Assembly: GCA_958296105.1 (NCBI GenBank)
Contig: OY282441.1
Coordinates: forward strand, 779,800-843,799
Reading direction: 5' to 3'
DNA: 64,000 bases
Source of the DNA: an uncultured Dehalococcoidia bacterium
GTDB lineage: Bacteria; Chloroflexota; Dehalococcoidia; Lucifugimonadales; UBA1123
Made by a program: the position numbers and the translations under genes. The stretch's first letter is position 1. Every line of letters begins with the position of its first letter. This document shows, piece after piece, positions 34,635 through 43,108 of this stretch. The notes under the pieces are model-generated. The model saw only the letters and a program-made list of their open reading frames with translations, ran no database searches and was not told the origin of the DNA.

Positions 34635-34668
34635 ACCGCAGTATTCGGGCTTTACTTCCCACAAAGCC

Positions 34669-34700
34669 AGGGGCCCCGCGTGAAAGCGCGGGGCCTCTTT
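34669..34700 (+). terminator. Rho-independent terminator after PDZ gene
   Basis: A 12-base-pair stem with one G-U pair (34669-34680 with 34687-34698), loop TGAAAG, followed by TCTTT. It lies 35 bases after the PDZ gene stop. Confidence 0.85.
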
Positions 34701-34788
34701 GCGCGCAGGGGAAACTCATCGACCAACGATGTCCTGTACTGAATGGGGCAACGTGAAAGCGCGGGGCCTTTTGCGCGCAGGGGGAAAA
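34679..34788. repeat. Half-terminator direct repeat, 73-base period
   Basis: The 3' half of the terminator plus downstream bases (from 34679) recurs at 34752-34788. The second copy lacks the 5' arm, so it cannot form the hairpin. Confidence 0.8.
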
Positions 34789-34862
34789 AAGCTCTTGCGC
34801 TGTTTGTTACAATCCTCGAGCAAGAGCAATGGCGACGCAGGGCGTCTTGGAGGCAGCGGGTG

Positions 34863-37800
34863 ATGTCCTTTCTGAGGAATCTTCAGGTCAAGGTGCTGCT
34901 GGCGGCGCTGATTCCGGGGTCGGTGATTCTCATTCTGGTGGCTCTAATCGCAATCTACGCCTACGTAGCCACCGCTCTGGAGGTGGTCGAGCAGCGCGAT
35001 GCGGAGCTGGCGCGGCTGACTGCCGAGCGAGTCGGGGACGTCGTGGAGCGACAGACCGACATCCTGCGATCTGTCGCGTTCGGTCTGGGCGCGGAGTCGA
35101 GGTGGGCGCAGGATCTGGGCGCTTTCGACGGGGGCGTTACGGTCTACGCGCGCGATGGCTCGCCTGTGTGGTCGAGCGAGGAGGCTGAGCCTCTCGGCGG
35201 GATTGCCGCCGCCGAGCTCGAATCGGCTCGATCCACCATGCTGCCGTCCTATTCCAACGTGTTCAGCCACGCGCGGAGCGGACGGCACGCGGTGATGATC
35301 ACGGTGCCTGTGGTGGACGAGGCGGGCGAGTTCTGGGTAGCGGCGTCGGGGGTGGCGACTCTAGACGGCTCGCCCATGAGCGCGATGCTCTCGGAGTCGC
35401 TGGACGTGGCGCCCGGCGAGGACGGACACGCTTATCTGGTGGACGGATCGGGCAGGGCGATATTCCACGGGCGCGCCGAGCTGGTGGCGGCAGACCTGAC
35501 GGGGTACCCTCCCGTATCTCAGGTGTCGGCGGGCGTGAGCGGCTCCGATCTGTCTATCGCTCCCACCGGAGAGCGGGTCATATCCGGCTTCGCGCCGATC
35601 TCGGGCGCGGGCTGGGGAGTGGTGATTCAACAGCCATGGAGCGAGGTTCAGGGACCGATCCGAAACACTAGCTGGATGGTGCTGGGGCTCTTGGCGCTGG
35701 GATCCGCGCTCGCAAGCGGGGGCGTCTGGCTCTTCGTGGGCAAGACGCTCATGCCAATCCGCGATCTGACCGAGGGGGCGCGGCTGATCGCCAGCGGCAG
35801 ATTCAGCCACACCATCGAAGCGAATACGGGCGACGAGGTTCAGGAGCTTGCCGAGCAGTTCAATCTGATGGCGCGCGCCATCGAGAAGTCTCACGCCGAG
35901 CTGGACGATCGGGTCTCGCGCCAAACCGAATCTGCGCGGATGGCGGCAGAGGAGAACGCGGTGATGGCGGAGATCGGGCGCATCATCGGCTCCTCGCTGG
36001 ACATCAGCCTAGTGTACGACCACTTCGTGGATCAGACGAGGCGCATCATAGATTCCGACGCCATCGCCATAATGAACGTCTATCCGAGGAGAGGGACGTT
36101 CACGGCGGCGTACATGTCGGGGCTGTCCATGCCCAACCGACAGCCGGGGGTGGAGTATCCGCTGGATGGGACGGCAACGGAGCAGGCGTTCGAGACGGGG
36201 ATGGCGGTTCTGTTTCAGACGGATTCGGAGGTGGAGGTGATGCGCGACTTTCCCGGGCTGATGCCAAGCTGGGAGCAGGGGCTGAGGTCTTTCATGGCGG
36301 TGCCGCTCATGTCTCACAACGAGGTGATCGGGATTCTGTGGGTGGGGTCTCGATCCGTAGAAGCCTACGGCGCGCGGGACGTGGGGATCGGCGAGAGGGT
36401 GGCATCTCAGATTGCGGGCGCGGTTGCGAACGCGCAGCTGTACGAAGAGATCCAGCAGTTCTACGAGCAGGAGCAGCGGCGCGCCGAGCAGTTCAGGGCT
36501 ATCGGCGAGGTGGGCAGGCGCATATCTTCCATTCGGGACGTGGATGGGCTTCTCTCCAGCGTGGGACAGCTGGGGACCGAATCGCTGGGGTACGACAGGG
36601 CTTCGCTGGGAATGCTGGAGGGGGGCGAGCTGGTCTTTTCTCCAAAGTACAATCCGCACCTGAGCGCGCGCGTGCGCCGCTCGCTTCAGGATGGACACGA
36701 GAATCAAGGGATAACGGGGCTGGTGGCTTCCACGGGGCAGCCGATGATCGTCCCGGACATCGAGAACGAGCCGCGCTATCGTCCGGTGGAGGAGACTGGG
36801 AACGCGCGCTCGTGTGTGACGGTTCCGGTGACGGCGGGCGGGCAGACGGTGGGCGTTCTGCACACTCAGAGCCTGCGCGCCAACGCATTCGACGAGGCGG
36901 ACAAGGTGGTTCTTCAGGCGCTGGCGCAGGAGATAGGGATAGCGGTCGAGAACGCGCACCTGTTCCGCGAGCAGCAGGACAGAGCGGAGTTCTTCCGACT
37001 GGTGGCGGAGCTGAGCTCGAAGATGTCTTCGACGCTGGACCTGGACGAGGCGCTCTCGCAGATCGTCCAGATGATCCAGAACACGTTCGGCTACTACCAC
37101 GTGGGGATAGGGCTGATAGAGGGGGACGAGGTGATCTACAAGTTCGGATCGGGCGCGCCGTCCGACAACCCGGAGTTCAGCTTCGATCCGGCAAGGCTGA
37201 GGGTGGGCAGCGAAGGGCTGACGGGCTGGGTGGCGCGGACGGGGGAGGCGCTGCTGGTGTCGGACGTGAGCCGCGACCCTCGCTACGTGGCGATGCGCCA
37301 CCTGAACACGCGCTCTGAGCTTACGATACCCATTCGCGCCAAGGGCGAGGTGATCGGCGTACTCGACCTTCAGAGTGATACGGTGGGGGCATTTTCCGAA
37401 TCTGACCTGATTACGCTCCAGTCGCTGGCGAACGAGGCGGGCATATCCATCGAGAACGCGCGTCTGTTCGAGGCGGAGCGGAGGCGCAACGAGCGGATGG
37501 CGGCGATCAACGCGGTGGCGCTGAACGTCAGCGCGGTGCTGACGCTGGGCGAGCTTCTGCCGCACGTGGTTCAGCTGGTGCGCGAGACGTTCGGATACCA
37601 CACGGTCGGCGTCTTTCTGGTGGACGATGACGGGCGGGAGGCGGTTCTGGAGGCGGTGGACAGCGGCGACAGCGAGCTGCCGGTGCGCGGAACTCGCATG
37701 AGGATCGGCGAGGAGGGCATAGTCGGACACGTTGCCGCCACAGGTCTGCCATGGATCACGGGGGACGCATCCAGCGATCCGTTCTACTCGACGCTGGCGC

Positions 37801-38615
37801 TGGAGAGTCCGGCGACCAGATCGGAGCTTGCGATGCCCATAAAGCAGGGTGATCTGGTGGTCGGGGTTCTGGATCTGCACTCGGAGCGGGCGGACGCTTT
37901 CGACGACACGGACATGCTCATCGCGCAGACGCTCGCCAATCAGCTGACGGTGGCGATCGAGAACGCGCGCATCTTCGACGAGACTAGGGACCTCGCGGTG
38001 CTGGAGGAGCGCAACCGCATGGCGCGAGAGATACACGACACGCTCGCGCAGGGGTTCACGGGCATCGTTATCCAGCTGGAGGCTGGGGAGCAGGCGATGG
38101 ACAGGGACGTGTCCGAGCTGCGGGGACACGTCTCGATGGCCAAGAGTCTAGCGCGCGAATGCCTGGCAGAGGCGCGCCGCTCGGTGTGGAACCTGCTGCC
38201 GGAAGCGCTGGAGGAGAACCCGCTCGACGTGATAATCGAGGCGGAAGTGGAACGGTTCAACGGGACGTCCAGCGCGAATGCGAGCTTCACGCTGCTGGGG
38301 GCGCGGCGTCAGCTTCCGGCGGTGGCTCAGGCGGCGCTGATGAGGATATGCCAAGAGTCGCTGATCAACATAGGCAAGTACGCCGACGCCAGCGAGGTGG
38401 GGGTGACTCTCGACTTCGCGCTGGATACGGTCACGCTGACGGTGGAGGACGACGGGGCGGGGTTCGACCCGGACGCGGTGCGGATCGAGGTGGGGCGCGG
38501 CGGGTTCGGGCTGATAGGAATGCGCCAGCGCGCGCGCCTGCTGCGCGGGGACGTGAGCATAACCAGCGCGCCGGGCAAGGGGGCCAAGATCGAGGCGCGA
38601 ATACCTATTGCCTAG
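34863..38615 (+). CDS. Multi-GAF sensor histidine kinase, NarX/LiaS-type
   Basis: A 1250-residue membrane kinase. Span 1 (about residues 10-35), an extracellular Cache-like sensor (35-265), span 2 (270-297), HAMP ('LTEGARLIASGRFSHTIEANTGDEVQELAEQFN', about 300-350), four GAF domains (about 368-525, 545-700, 712-868, 878-1038), a HisKA_3 dimerisation domain with the phospho-His in 'MAREIHDTLAQGFTGIVIQLEAG' (about 1052) and HATPase_c with 'ISLINIGKYADASEV'-like N box and 'DDGAGFDPD...GGFGLIGMRQRA'. This layout partners with NarL-type regulators, but none is adjacent. GGAGG 9 bases before ATG 34863 supports this start; an in-frame ATG also exists at 34743. A TACAAT at 34808 may be the -10. Confidence 0.92.
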   Translation: MSFLRNLQVKVLLAALIPGSVILILVALIAIYAYVATALEVVEQRDAELARLTAERVGDVVERQTDILRSVAFGLGAESRWAQDLGAFDGGVTVYARDGSPVWSSEEAEPLGGIAAAELESARSTMLPSYSNVFSHARSGRHAVMITVPVVDEAGEFWVAASGVATLDGSPMSAMLSESLDVAPGEDGHAYLVDGSGRAIFHGRAELVAADLTGYPPVSQVSAGVSGSDLSIAPTGERVISGFAPISGAGWGVVIQQPWSEVQGPIRNTSWMVLGLLALGSALASGGVWLFVGKTLMPIRDLTEGARLIASGRFSHTIEANTGDEVQELAEQFNLMARAIEKSHAELDDRVSRQTESARMAAEENAVMAEIGRIIGSSLDISLVYDHFVDQTRRIIDSDAIAIMNVYPRRGTFTAAYMSGLSMPNRQPGVEYPLDGTATEQAFETGMAVLFQTDSEVEVMRDFPGLMPSWEQGLRSFMAVPLMSHNEVIGILWVGSRSVEAYGARDVGIGERVASQIAGAVANAQLYEEIQQFYEQEQRRAEQFRAIGEVGRRISSIRDVDGLLSSVGQLGTESLGYDRASLGMLEGGELVFSPKYNPHLSARVRRSLQDGHENQGITGLVASTGQPMIVPDIENEPRYRPVEETGNARSCVTVPVTAGGQTVGVLHTQSLRANAFDEADKVVLQALAQEIGIAVENAHLFREQQDRAEFFRLVAELSSKMSSTLDLDEALSQIVQMIQNTFGYYHVGIGLIEGDEVIYKFGSGAPSDNPEFSFDPARLRVGSEGLTGWVARTGEALLVSDVSRDPRYVAMRHLNTRSELTIPIRAKGEVIGVLDLQSDTVGAFSESDLITLQSLANEAGISIENARLFEAERRRNERMAAINAVALNVSAVLTLGELLPHVVQLVRETFGYHTVGVFLVDDDGREAVLEAVDSGDSELPVRGTRMRIGEEGIVGHVAATGLPWITGDASSDPFYSTLALESPATRSELAMPIKQGDLVVGVLDLHSERADAFDDTDMLIAQTLANQLTVAIENARIFDETRDLAVLEERNRMAREIHDTLAQGFTGIVIQLEAGEQAMDRDVSELRGHVSMAKSLARECLAEARRSVWNLLPEALEENPLDVIIEAEVERFNGTSSANASFTLLGARRQLPAVAQAALMRICQESLINIGKYADASEVGVTLDFALDTVTLTVEDDGAGFDPDAVRIEVGRGGFGLIGMRQRARLLRGDVSITSAPGKGAKIEARIPIA

Positions 38616-38630
38616 CGGTCAAGGAGGGGT

Positions 38631-38712
38631 GGTCGAGCGAGCGGCTATAGGCGCGTGGACGGGGCGCGGGAAAGGGCGTCGAGCGAGCGGCTATAGGCGG
38701 GTCGACGGGGCG
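38631..38712. repeat. 46-base tandem repeat after kinase
   Basis: Two imperfect copies begin at 38631 and 38677, sharing 'GTCGAGCGAGCGGCTATAGG'. They fill the gap between the convergent kinase and Uma2 genes. Confidence 0.85.
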
Positions 38713-39261
38713 CTAGGAGAAGATGGATGCGACGGGCATAGTCCAGCCGGGGATGACGTCTGCGCCGTCGAGTACGTCGCCTTCGGCGAGAGTGACGGCG
38801 TCCGTCGGCGAGCGGTGGACTTCCACGGTCCGATTGCGGGGGTTCACCACGATCACCATGCGCGTTCCTGCCCTGAGCCACTCCGCCACCTTGTCGGCTG
38901 CCCGAGTGCAGCGGTCGCTGGGCGATACGACTTCGACTGCGAGGTCGGGAGCGCCCTGCCAGTAGCCCTCGGTCTCCCCTATCTCGTCGAGCCGCTCACG
39001 GCTTACGAACGATATGTCGGGAGCGCGAACCGTGTCGGGGTTCGAGGACAGTGTGTAGCCTGTCTCCGTGTACACCTCGCCGATGCCAGCTCTTCTGACG
39101 TGTATCTTGAGATCCACGCCAACGTTCATAGCGAGCTTGCCATGGTACTGTCCGGGAGGGGTCGTCTTTACGAGCTCTCCTCGTATTAGCTCGTATCTGA
39201 AGCCGTCGTCCGGCAAGTGCAGGAGCTCTTCGGCGGTGGTCGGGCGGGTCTTGGTCGTCAT
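38713..39261 (-). CDS. Uma2 family (DUF820) nuclease-fold protein
   Basis: A 182-residue member of the Uma2/DUF820 family with a PD-(D/E)XK fold. Motifs: 'TAEELLHLPDDGFRYELIRGELVKTTPPG' at the N terminus, 'RAPDISFVSRERL' (the Asp), and 'APDLAVEVVSPSDRCTRAADKVAEWLRAGTRMVIVVNP' with the Glu and Lys. These genes are very abundant in Chloroflexi and Cyanobacteria; activity has rarely been shown. Converges with the sensor kinase. No operon partner. Confidence 0.92.
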   Translation of the reverse strand: MTTKTRPTTAEELLHLPDDGFRYELIRGELVKTTPPGQYHGKLAMNVGVDLKIHVRRAGIGEVYTETGYTLSSNPDTVRAPDISFVSRERLDEIGETEGYWQGAPDLAVEVVSPSDRCTRAADKVAEWLRAGTRMVIVVNPRNRTVEVHRSPTDAVTLAEGDVLDGADVIPGWTMPVASIFS

Positions 39262-39326
39262 GGCGGCTATTCCATCGTGGGCGTTGTGGATGCGTGAAAT
39301 CTCCGGCTATAGGCGCAAGGGAGGCG

Positions 39327-40169
39327 CTATATGCCAACGAACCACTGGGTGAAGCGTTCTGCCAAGCCTTGATCTCCGTCCAGGGCTATGCGTCCGCGGC
39401 GGATGGATCGGCGGATGGGTATTCGTCCCATGAGGAACAGCACGTAGGCGCTGGAGTCCAGCGAGATGATCGCGTCTGGGCGCGCGTTGGGGTCGGATTC
39501 GGAGAGGGAGAATCCATCGCGGCGCACGCGCAGATCGCGGGCTTCTCCGAGTGAGTCGGTCAGGGCGAATCGCAAGGTTACGTCGCGCTCCAAATCCTGC
39601 GGCTGTCGGAAGCAGGCGCGCAGCCAGTTGGGGACCCACTCCTTCAAATAAGGTATGGCTATGCGGGCGATGGAGGCGTTTCTGTCTACTCCGTAACGGA
39701 TGTCCCAGCCGTGTACGGCAAGCTCCATCAAGCGCAGTCCGATCAGCCGTGAGACGTCCATGACGGCGGCGGGGTGCCATGCGGGCATGTCGTACTGCTC
39801 CGGCTCCAGAGACGCGAGCAGCCTGTTCAGCCTGAGACAGGAGACGTTGAACTCCGGGAACAGGTCTTCGTCGAACGCCTCTCGGAGGGCGGCGATCTCT
39901 CGCTGCCGCTCCTCCGCGCTGGTCTTGCGCCAGCCCATAGGCGGCGAGACGCTCCCCTTCAAGGCGCGCTCTATGCTGAGGGTCTTCATGTTGGCGATGG
40001 CGATGAGGTGGGTAACCACGTCTGCGACGTTCCACTGGTCGCAGGGGCTGGCGTAGGTCTCGGCGTCGCGCCAGATGTCTTCGGGCAAGCCGTGCAGGAA
40101 CGCGGCGAGATCGTTGGACAGGGCGCGGATGATCTGGATGTTGCGCTGGATGGTTCCGGTGTCTGTCAT
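39327..40169 (-). CDS. DinB-like maleylpyruvate isomerase family protein
   Basis: A 280-residue protein with an N-terminal DinB/MDMPI four-helix metal-binding domain ('NDLAAFLHGLPEDIWRDAETYASPCDQWNVADVVTHLIAIANM', with His at 'THL', and 'RLMELAVHGWDIRYGV' supplying the second His) and a C-terminal SCP2-like domain ('PDAIISLDSSAYVLFLMGRI'). Related enzymes use mycothiol, bacillithiol or other thiols as cofactor. Its stop lies 157 bases from the eno-gap side gene order: it follows gap directly (7 bases), so it may be read on the same message. Confidence 0.82.
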   Translation of the reverse strand: MTDTGTIQRNIQIIRALSNDLAAFLHGLPEDIWRDAETYASPCDQWNVADVVTHLIAIANMKTLSIERALKGSVSPPMGWRKTSAEERQREIAALREAFDEDLFPEFNVSCLRLNRLLASLEPEQYDMPAWHPAAVMDVSRLIGLRLMELAVHGWDIRYGVDRNASIARIAIPYLKEWVPNWLRACFRQPQDLERDVTLRFALTDSLGEARDLRVRRDGFSLSESDPNARPDAIISLDSSAYVLFLMGRIPIRRSIRRGRIALDGDQGLAERFTQWFVGI

Positions 40170-40176
40170 GCGGCTG

Positions 40177-41190
40177 CTAGAGTCCCCTATCGGCGATGAA
40201 CGCGGCGAGATCGGCGGTGCGGCATGAGTAGCCCCACTCGTTATCGTACCATCCGACTACCTTCACCATGTCTCCGCCCATCACCATGGTGGATAGGCCG
40301 TCTATTATAGAGCTGTGGGGGTCTTGCCTGAAGTCGGAGCTTACGAGCGGCTCTTCGGTGTAGTCGAGTATTCCGTTGAGCTTGCCGGCGGCGGCTTCGC
40401 GGTAGGCGTCGTTCACCTCGTCCACGGACGCGGGGGCGGACAGCGTGGCGACGAAGTCGGTCACCGACACGGTGGGAGTCGGCACCCTCATGGCCATGCC
40501 GTGAATTTTGCCTTCCAGCTCGGGCAGCACCACGCCAACGGCGCGCGCCGCGCCGGTGGAGGTGGGGATTATGTTGAGCGCGGCGGCGCGGGCGCGGCGA
40601 GGGTCGGAGTGAACCTTGTCGAGAATTCGCTGATCGTTGGTGTAGGAGTGAACGGTGGTCATAAGCCCGCGCCGGACGCCGAAGCTGTCGTGAAGTGTCT
40701 TTACCATAGTGGCTATGCAGTTGGTGGTGCAGGATGCGTTGCTGAGTATGTGATGGCGGTCGGCGTCGTACCTGTCTTCGTTTACTCCGAGAACGATGGT
40801 CAGGTCTTCGCCGCTGGCGGGGGCGGAGATGACGACCTTCTTCGCGCCGCTGCGCAGGTGCGCGGCGGCCTCGTCAGCGTGTGTGAATGCGCCGGTGGAC
40901 TCGACCACGATCTCCGCGCCTAGCTCTGCCCATGGGATGTCGGAAGGGGCGCTCTCTGCCAACACGCTGATTTCTGAGCCGTCGACGCGTATGCCGCACT
41001 CGGTGGCGTCGACCTCTCCGGGGTATCTGCCATAGGTGGAGTCGTACTTGAACAGACGGGCGCAGTCCGAGGCGCTGCCGCGACTGTTGACTGCGACGAC
41101 TTCGAGGGTGTGCGGGTGGCGCTCGCGCACCGCGCGGAGAACCTGTCTCCCTATACGTCCGAAGCCATTGATTCCGATTCGGGTCGCCAT
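40177..41190 (-). CDS. gap: Glyceraldehyde-3-phosphate dehydrogenase, type I
   Basis: 337 residues with the NAD-binding start 'RIGINGFGRIGRQVLRAV', the catalytic Cys in 'SNASCTTNCIATMVKTLHDSFGV' (about residue 155), 'TVHSYTNDQRILD' with the catalytic His, and the C-terminal 'WYDNEWGYSCR'. It oxidises glyceraldehyde 3-phosphate to 1,3-bisphosphoglycerate in glycolysis and runs the reverse in gluconeogenesis. ATG 41190 is preceded by AGGAGG on the minus strand. It follows eno on the same strand with a 151-base gap that carries a tandem 11-base element (41253-41274), probably part of its promoter. Confidence 0.97.
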   Translation of the reverse strand: MATRIGINGFGRIGRQVLRAVRERHPHTLEVVAVNSRGSASDCARLFKYDSTYGRYPGEVDATECGIRVDGSEISVLAESAPSDIPWAELGAEIVVESTGAFTHADEAAAHLRSGAKKVVISAPASGEDLTIVLGVNEDRYDADRHHILSNASCTTNCIATMVKTLHDSFGVRRGLMTTVHSYTNDQRILDKVHSDPRRARAAALNIIPTSTGAARAVGVVLPELEGKIHGMAMRVPTPTVSVTDFVATLSAPASVDEVNDAYREAAAGKLNGILDYTEEPLVSSDFRQDPHSSIIDGLSTMVMGGDMVKVVGWYDNEWGYSCRTADLAAFIADRGL

Positions 41191-41252
41191 GGATGGCCTC
41201 CTCCTCGACGGGGGGCGAGTCTTCGTCTGGCAAGTGGGAGTGTGCGCGCTTT

Positions 41253-41274
41253 CCATATTATGGCCATATTATGG
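41253..41274 (-). promoter_or_regulatory. Tandem 11-base AT-rich element before gap
   Basis: CCATATTATGG occurs twice head to tail (41253-41263 and 41264-41274). Each is an almost perfect palindrome, and the period of 11 is one helical turn, so both face the same side of the helix. On the minus strand it supplies TAATAT boxes that could be a -10. A site for a regulator of gap is plausible. Confidence 0.4.
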
Positions 41275-41341
41275 CAGAGTGTGGCTGTTGGTGAACAGCG
41301 GCGGCGTTCTTCGCCCAGTGCGAACGGGCTGTCTCGGCTGC

Positions 41342-42640
41342 TCAGACTCGCTGCGAGAGGAACTTTTCGTAGGCGTCCGAGCCGGCGTAGCGCGCGTCTG
41401 CGCCAAGCTGCTCTTCGATGAGCAGCAGCCTGTTGTACTTGGCTGTGCGCTCGCCTCTGACGGGCGCTCCGGCCTTGATCTGGCCGGCTCCGGTTCCGAC
41501 TGCGAGGTCGGCTATGGAGGAGTCTTCGGTCTCGCCGGAGCGATGGCTGATGACGGTTCCCCAGCCGGCGTCTCTGGTCATGCGGATGGCGTCGAGCGTC
41601 TCGCTGACAGTGCCTATCTGGTTGAGCTTGACGAGGACGGCGTTCGAAGCGCTGCGCTCGATGCCCCACTGGATGAGCTTGGGGTTGGTGGTGTAGATGT
41701 CGTCTCCGACGAGCTGCACTCTGGAGCCGAGCCGCCGATTCATGGTGTCCCAGGAGTTCCAGTCGTCTTCTGCCAAGCCATCCTCGATGGAGATTATCGG
41801 GTAGTCGCTGATCCAAGCGTCGTAGATGTCCACTAGGCTTTCGGAGTTCAGGGAGGTCTCGCGCTGTGGGAGTGTGTAGCGTCCGGGGCGGCTGCTCAAC
41901 TCGGAGGCGGCTACGTCTATGGCTATGAAGCAGTGGTCGCCGGGGGTGTAGCCGGCGTTCTCGATTGCCTCGATTATCAGCTCGACGGCCTGCCGATTCG
42001 TCCTGACGGGGGGAGCGAAACCGCCCTCGTCGCCGACGTTGGTGCCGAGGGCGCGGTTCTTCATGCTGTCCATCAGGGAGTGGTAGACCTCGACTCCGGC
42101 CTGCATGGCGCGCCTGAAGGTGTCGAACCCTAGGGGAACCACCATGAACTCCTGGAAGTCGGTGGAGTTTTCGGCGTGCCGTCCGCCGTTGATGATGTTG
42201 AACATCGGCACTGGCAGGGTGATCGGCTCACCCTGGTTGAAGTGGCGATACAGCGGCTTGCCGCCGCTCTCGGACGCGGCGCGGGCTGCGGCGAGCGAGA
42301 CGCCGAGGATGGCGTTGGCTCCGAGGTTTGCCTTGTTCTCGGTGCCGTCGAGCTCCGTCAGTATGGTGTCTATCGCGCGCTGGTCTTGGGCGGGATGCCC
42401 GGCGAGCGCAGGGGCGATCTTCTCGTGGACGTTGCTGACGGCCCTGAGTACTCCGCGCCCTCGAAAGCGCTTGGGGTCTCCGTCGCGCAGCTCGACGGCC
42501 TCGTTGGCGCCGGTGGATGCGCCCGACGGCACCAGCGCCCTGCCCCACGCGCCATCTTCCAAGGCTATGTTGACTTCGACTGTGGGGTTGCCGCGCGAGT
42601 CGAGGACTTCTCTCGCTCTGATGTCTGCGATCTTGGTCAT
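41342..42640 (-). CDS. eno: Enolase
   Basis: 432 residues; converts 2-phosphoglycerate to phosphoenolpyruvate. The family marks are clear: '[14 protein letters not shown]' at the start, '[16 protein letters not shown]', '[23 protein letters not shown]', '[12 protein letters not shown]' with a metal ligand, and '[39 protein letters not shown]'. ATG 42640 is chosen over 42649 because the AGGA site fits it and because it overlaps the stop of the 56-residue upstream gene as ATGA. Clustered with gap, so two lower-glycolysis enzymes share a locus. Confidence 0.97.
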   Translation of the reverse strand: MTKIADIRAREVLDSRGNPTVEVNIALEDGAWGRALVPSGASTGANEAVELRDGDPKRFRGRGVLRAVSNVHEKIAPALAGHPAQDQRAIDTILTELDGTENKANLGANAILGVSLAAARAASESGGKPLYRHFNQGEPITLPVPMFNIINGGRHAENSTDFQEFMVVPLGFDTFRRAMQAGVEVYHSLMDSMKNRALGTNVGDEGGFAPPVRTNRQAVELIIEAIENAGYTPGDHCFIAIDVAASELSSRPGRYTLPQRETSLNSESLVDIYDAWISDYPIISIEDGLAEDDWNSWDTMNRRLGSRVQLVGDDIYTTNPKLIQWGIERSASNAVLVKLNQIGTVSETLDAIRMTRDAGWGTVISHRSGETEDSSIADLAVGTGAGQIKAGAPVRGERTAKYNRLLLIEEQLGADARYAGSDAYEKFLSQRV

Positions 42641-42807
42641 GGCGTCCATCCTGTGCGCGCTGGCTCGTGTCGTGTATCGTCCGCGCCGACGGCTTCGATG
42701 ACCTGAACGACGGGGTCTCCGGTCCTGACGCGGCTCTCTTCCTCGCTCAACTCAATTTCTACGGCTTCATCGGTCTCTGTCTGTCTCGGCTTGCGGAATT
42801 TCTCCAT
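42637..42807 (-). CDS. 56-residue acidic protein coupled to enolase
   Basis: From ATG 42807 the frame gives '[44 protein letters not shown]' and ends with a TGA that overlaps the eno start (ATGA). The product is acidic, soluble and partly disordered, without a recognised domain. The coupled arrangement and coding-like composition argue that it is translated, perhaps to tune enolase synthesis. Function unknown. Confidence 0.55.
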   Translation of the reverse strand: MEKFRKPRQTETDEAVEIELSEEESRVRTGDPVVQVIEAVGADDTRHEPARTGWTP

Positions 42808-43032
42808 CGCATACGACTGTTCAATCCTACAGAGTATCCGGCAGCATCTCAAATCTATCATAACCTGAGCGGGGATGCTGTCCCTGCTCGATCCGGGACA
42901 GCCTCTTCAAGCAGGGGACTGTTTCAATTTTGCTGGTGGGGCGTCACCCTCACCCTAACCCTCTCCCTTCGAGGGAGAGGGGATTTCCTTACTGCCGACC
43001 AAACTGATACAGCATCCTGAGCGGGTCGAGGT
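42808..43032. other. Intergenic region with two hairpins
   Basis: This gap between the divergent eno and GH15 units holds an 8-base-pair stem (42877-42884 with 42895-42902) and a REP-like 10-base-pair stem (42959-42968 with 42972-42981) preceded by C-rich 'CCCTCACCCTAA' sequence, a type of dispersed repeat common in bacterial genomes. No gene is seen. The GH15 promoter follows at 43033. Confidence 0.6.
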
Positions 43033-43061
43033 TTGCGACAGGCTGCGCCAAGCGGTATATT
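43033..43061 (+). promoter_or_regulatory. Sigma70-type promoter for GH15 gene
   Basis: TTGCGA (43033-43038), 17 bases, TATATT (43056-43061); the start would be near 43068, about 40 bases before the ATG. Confidence 0.6.
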
Positions 43062-43108
43062 GCGCTGAAAGGCTACACGTCGCAGATATTCACGTTTGGG
43101 CTGTCGTC

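Noticed and set aside
36009-38129. 706-codon minus-strand open frame
   Set aside because: It is antisense to the kinase GAF domains; long antisense frames are expected in high-GC coding DNA.
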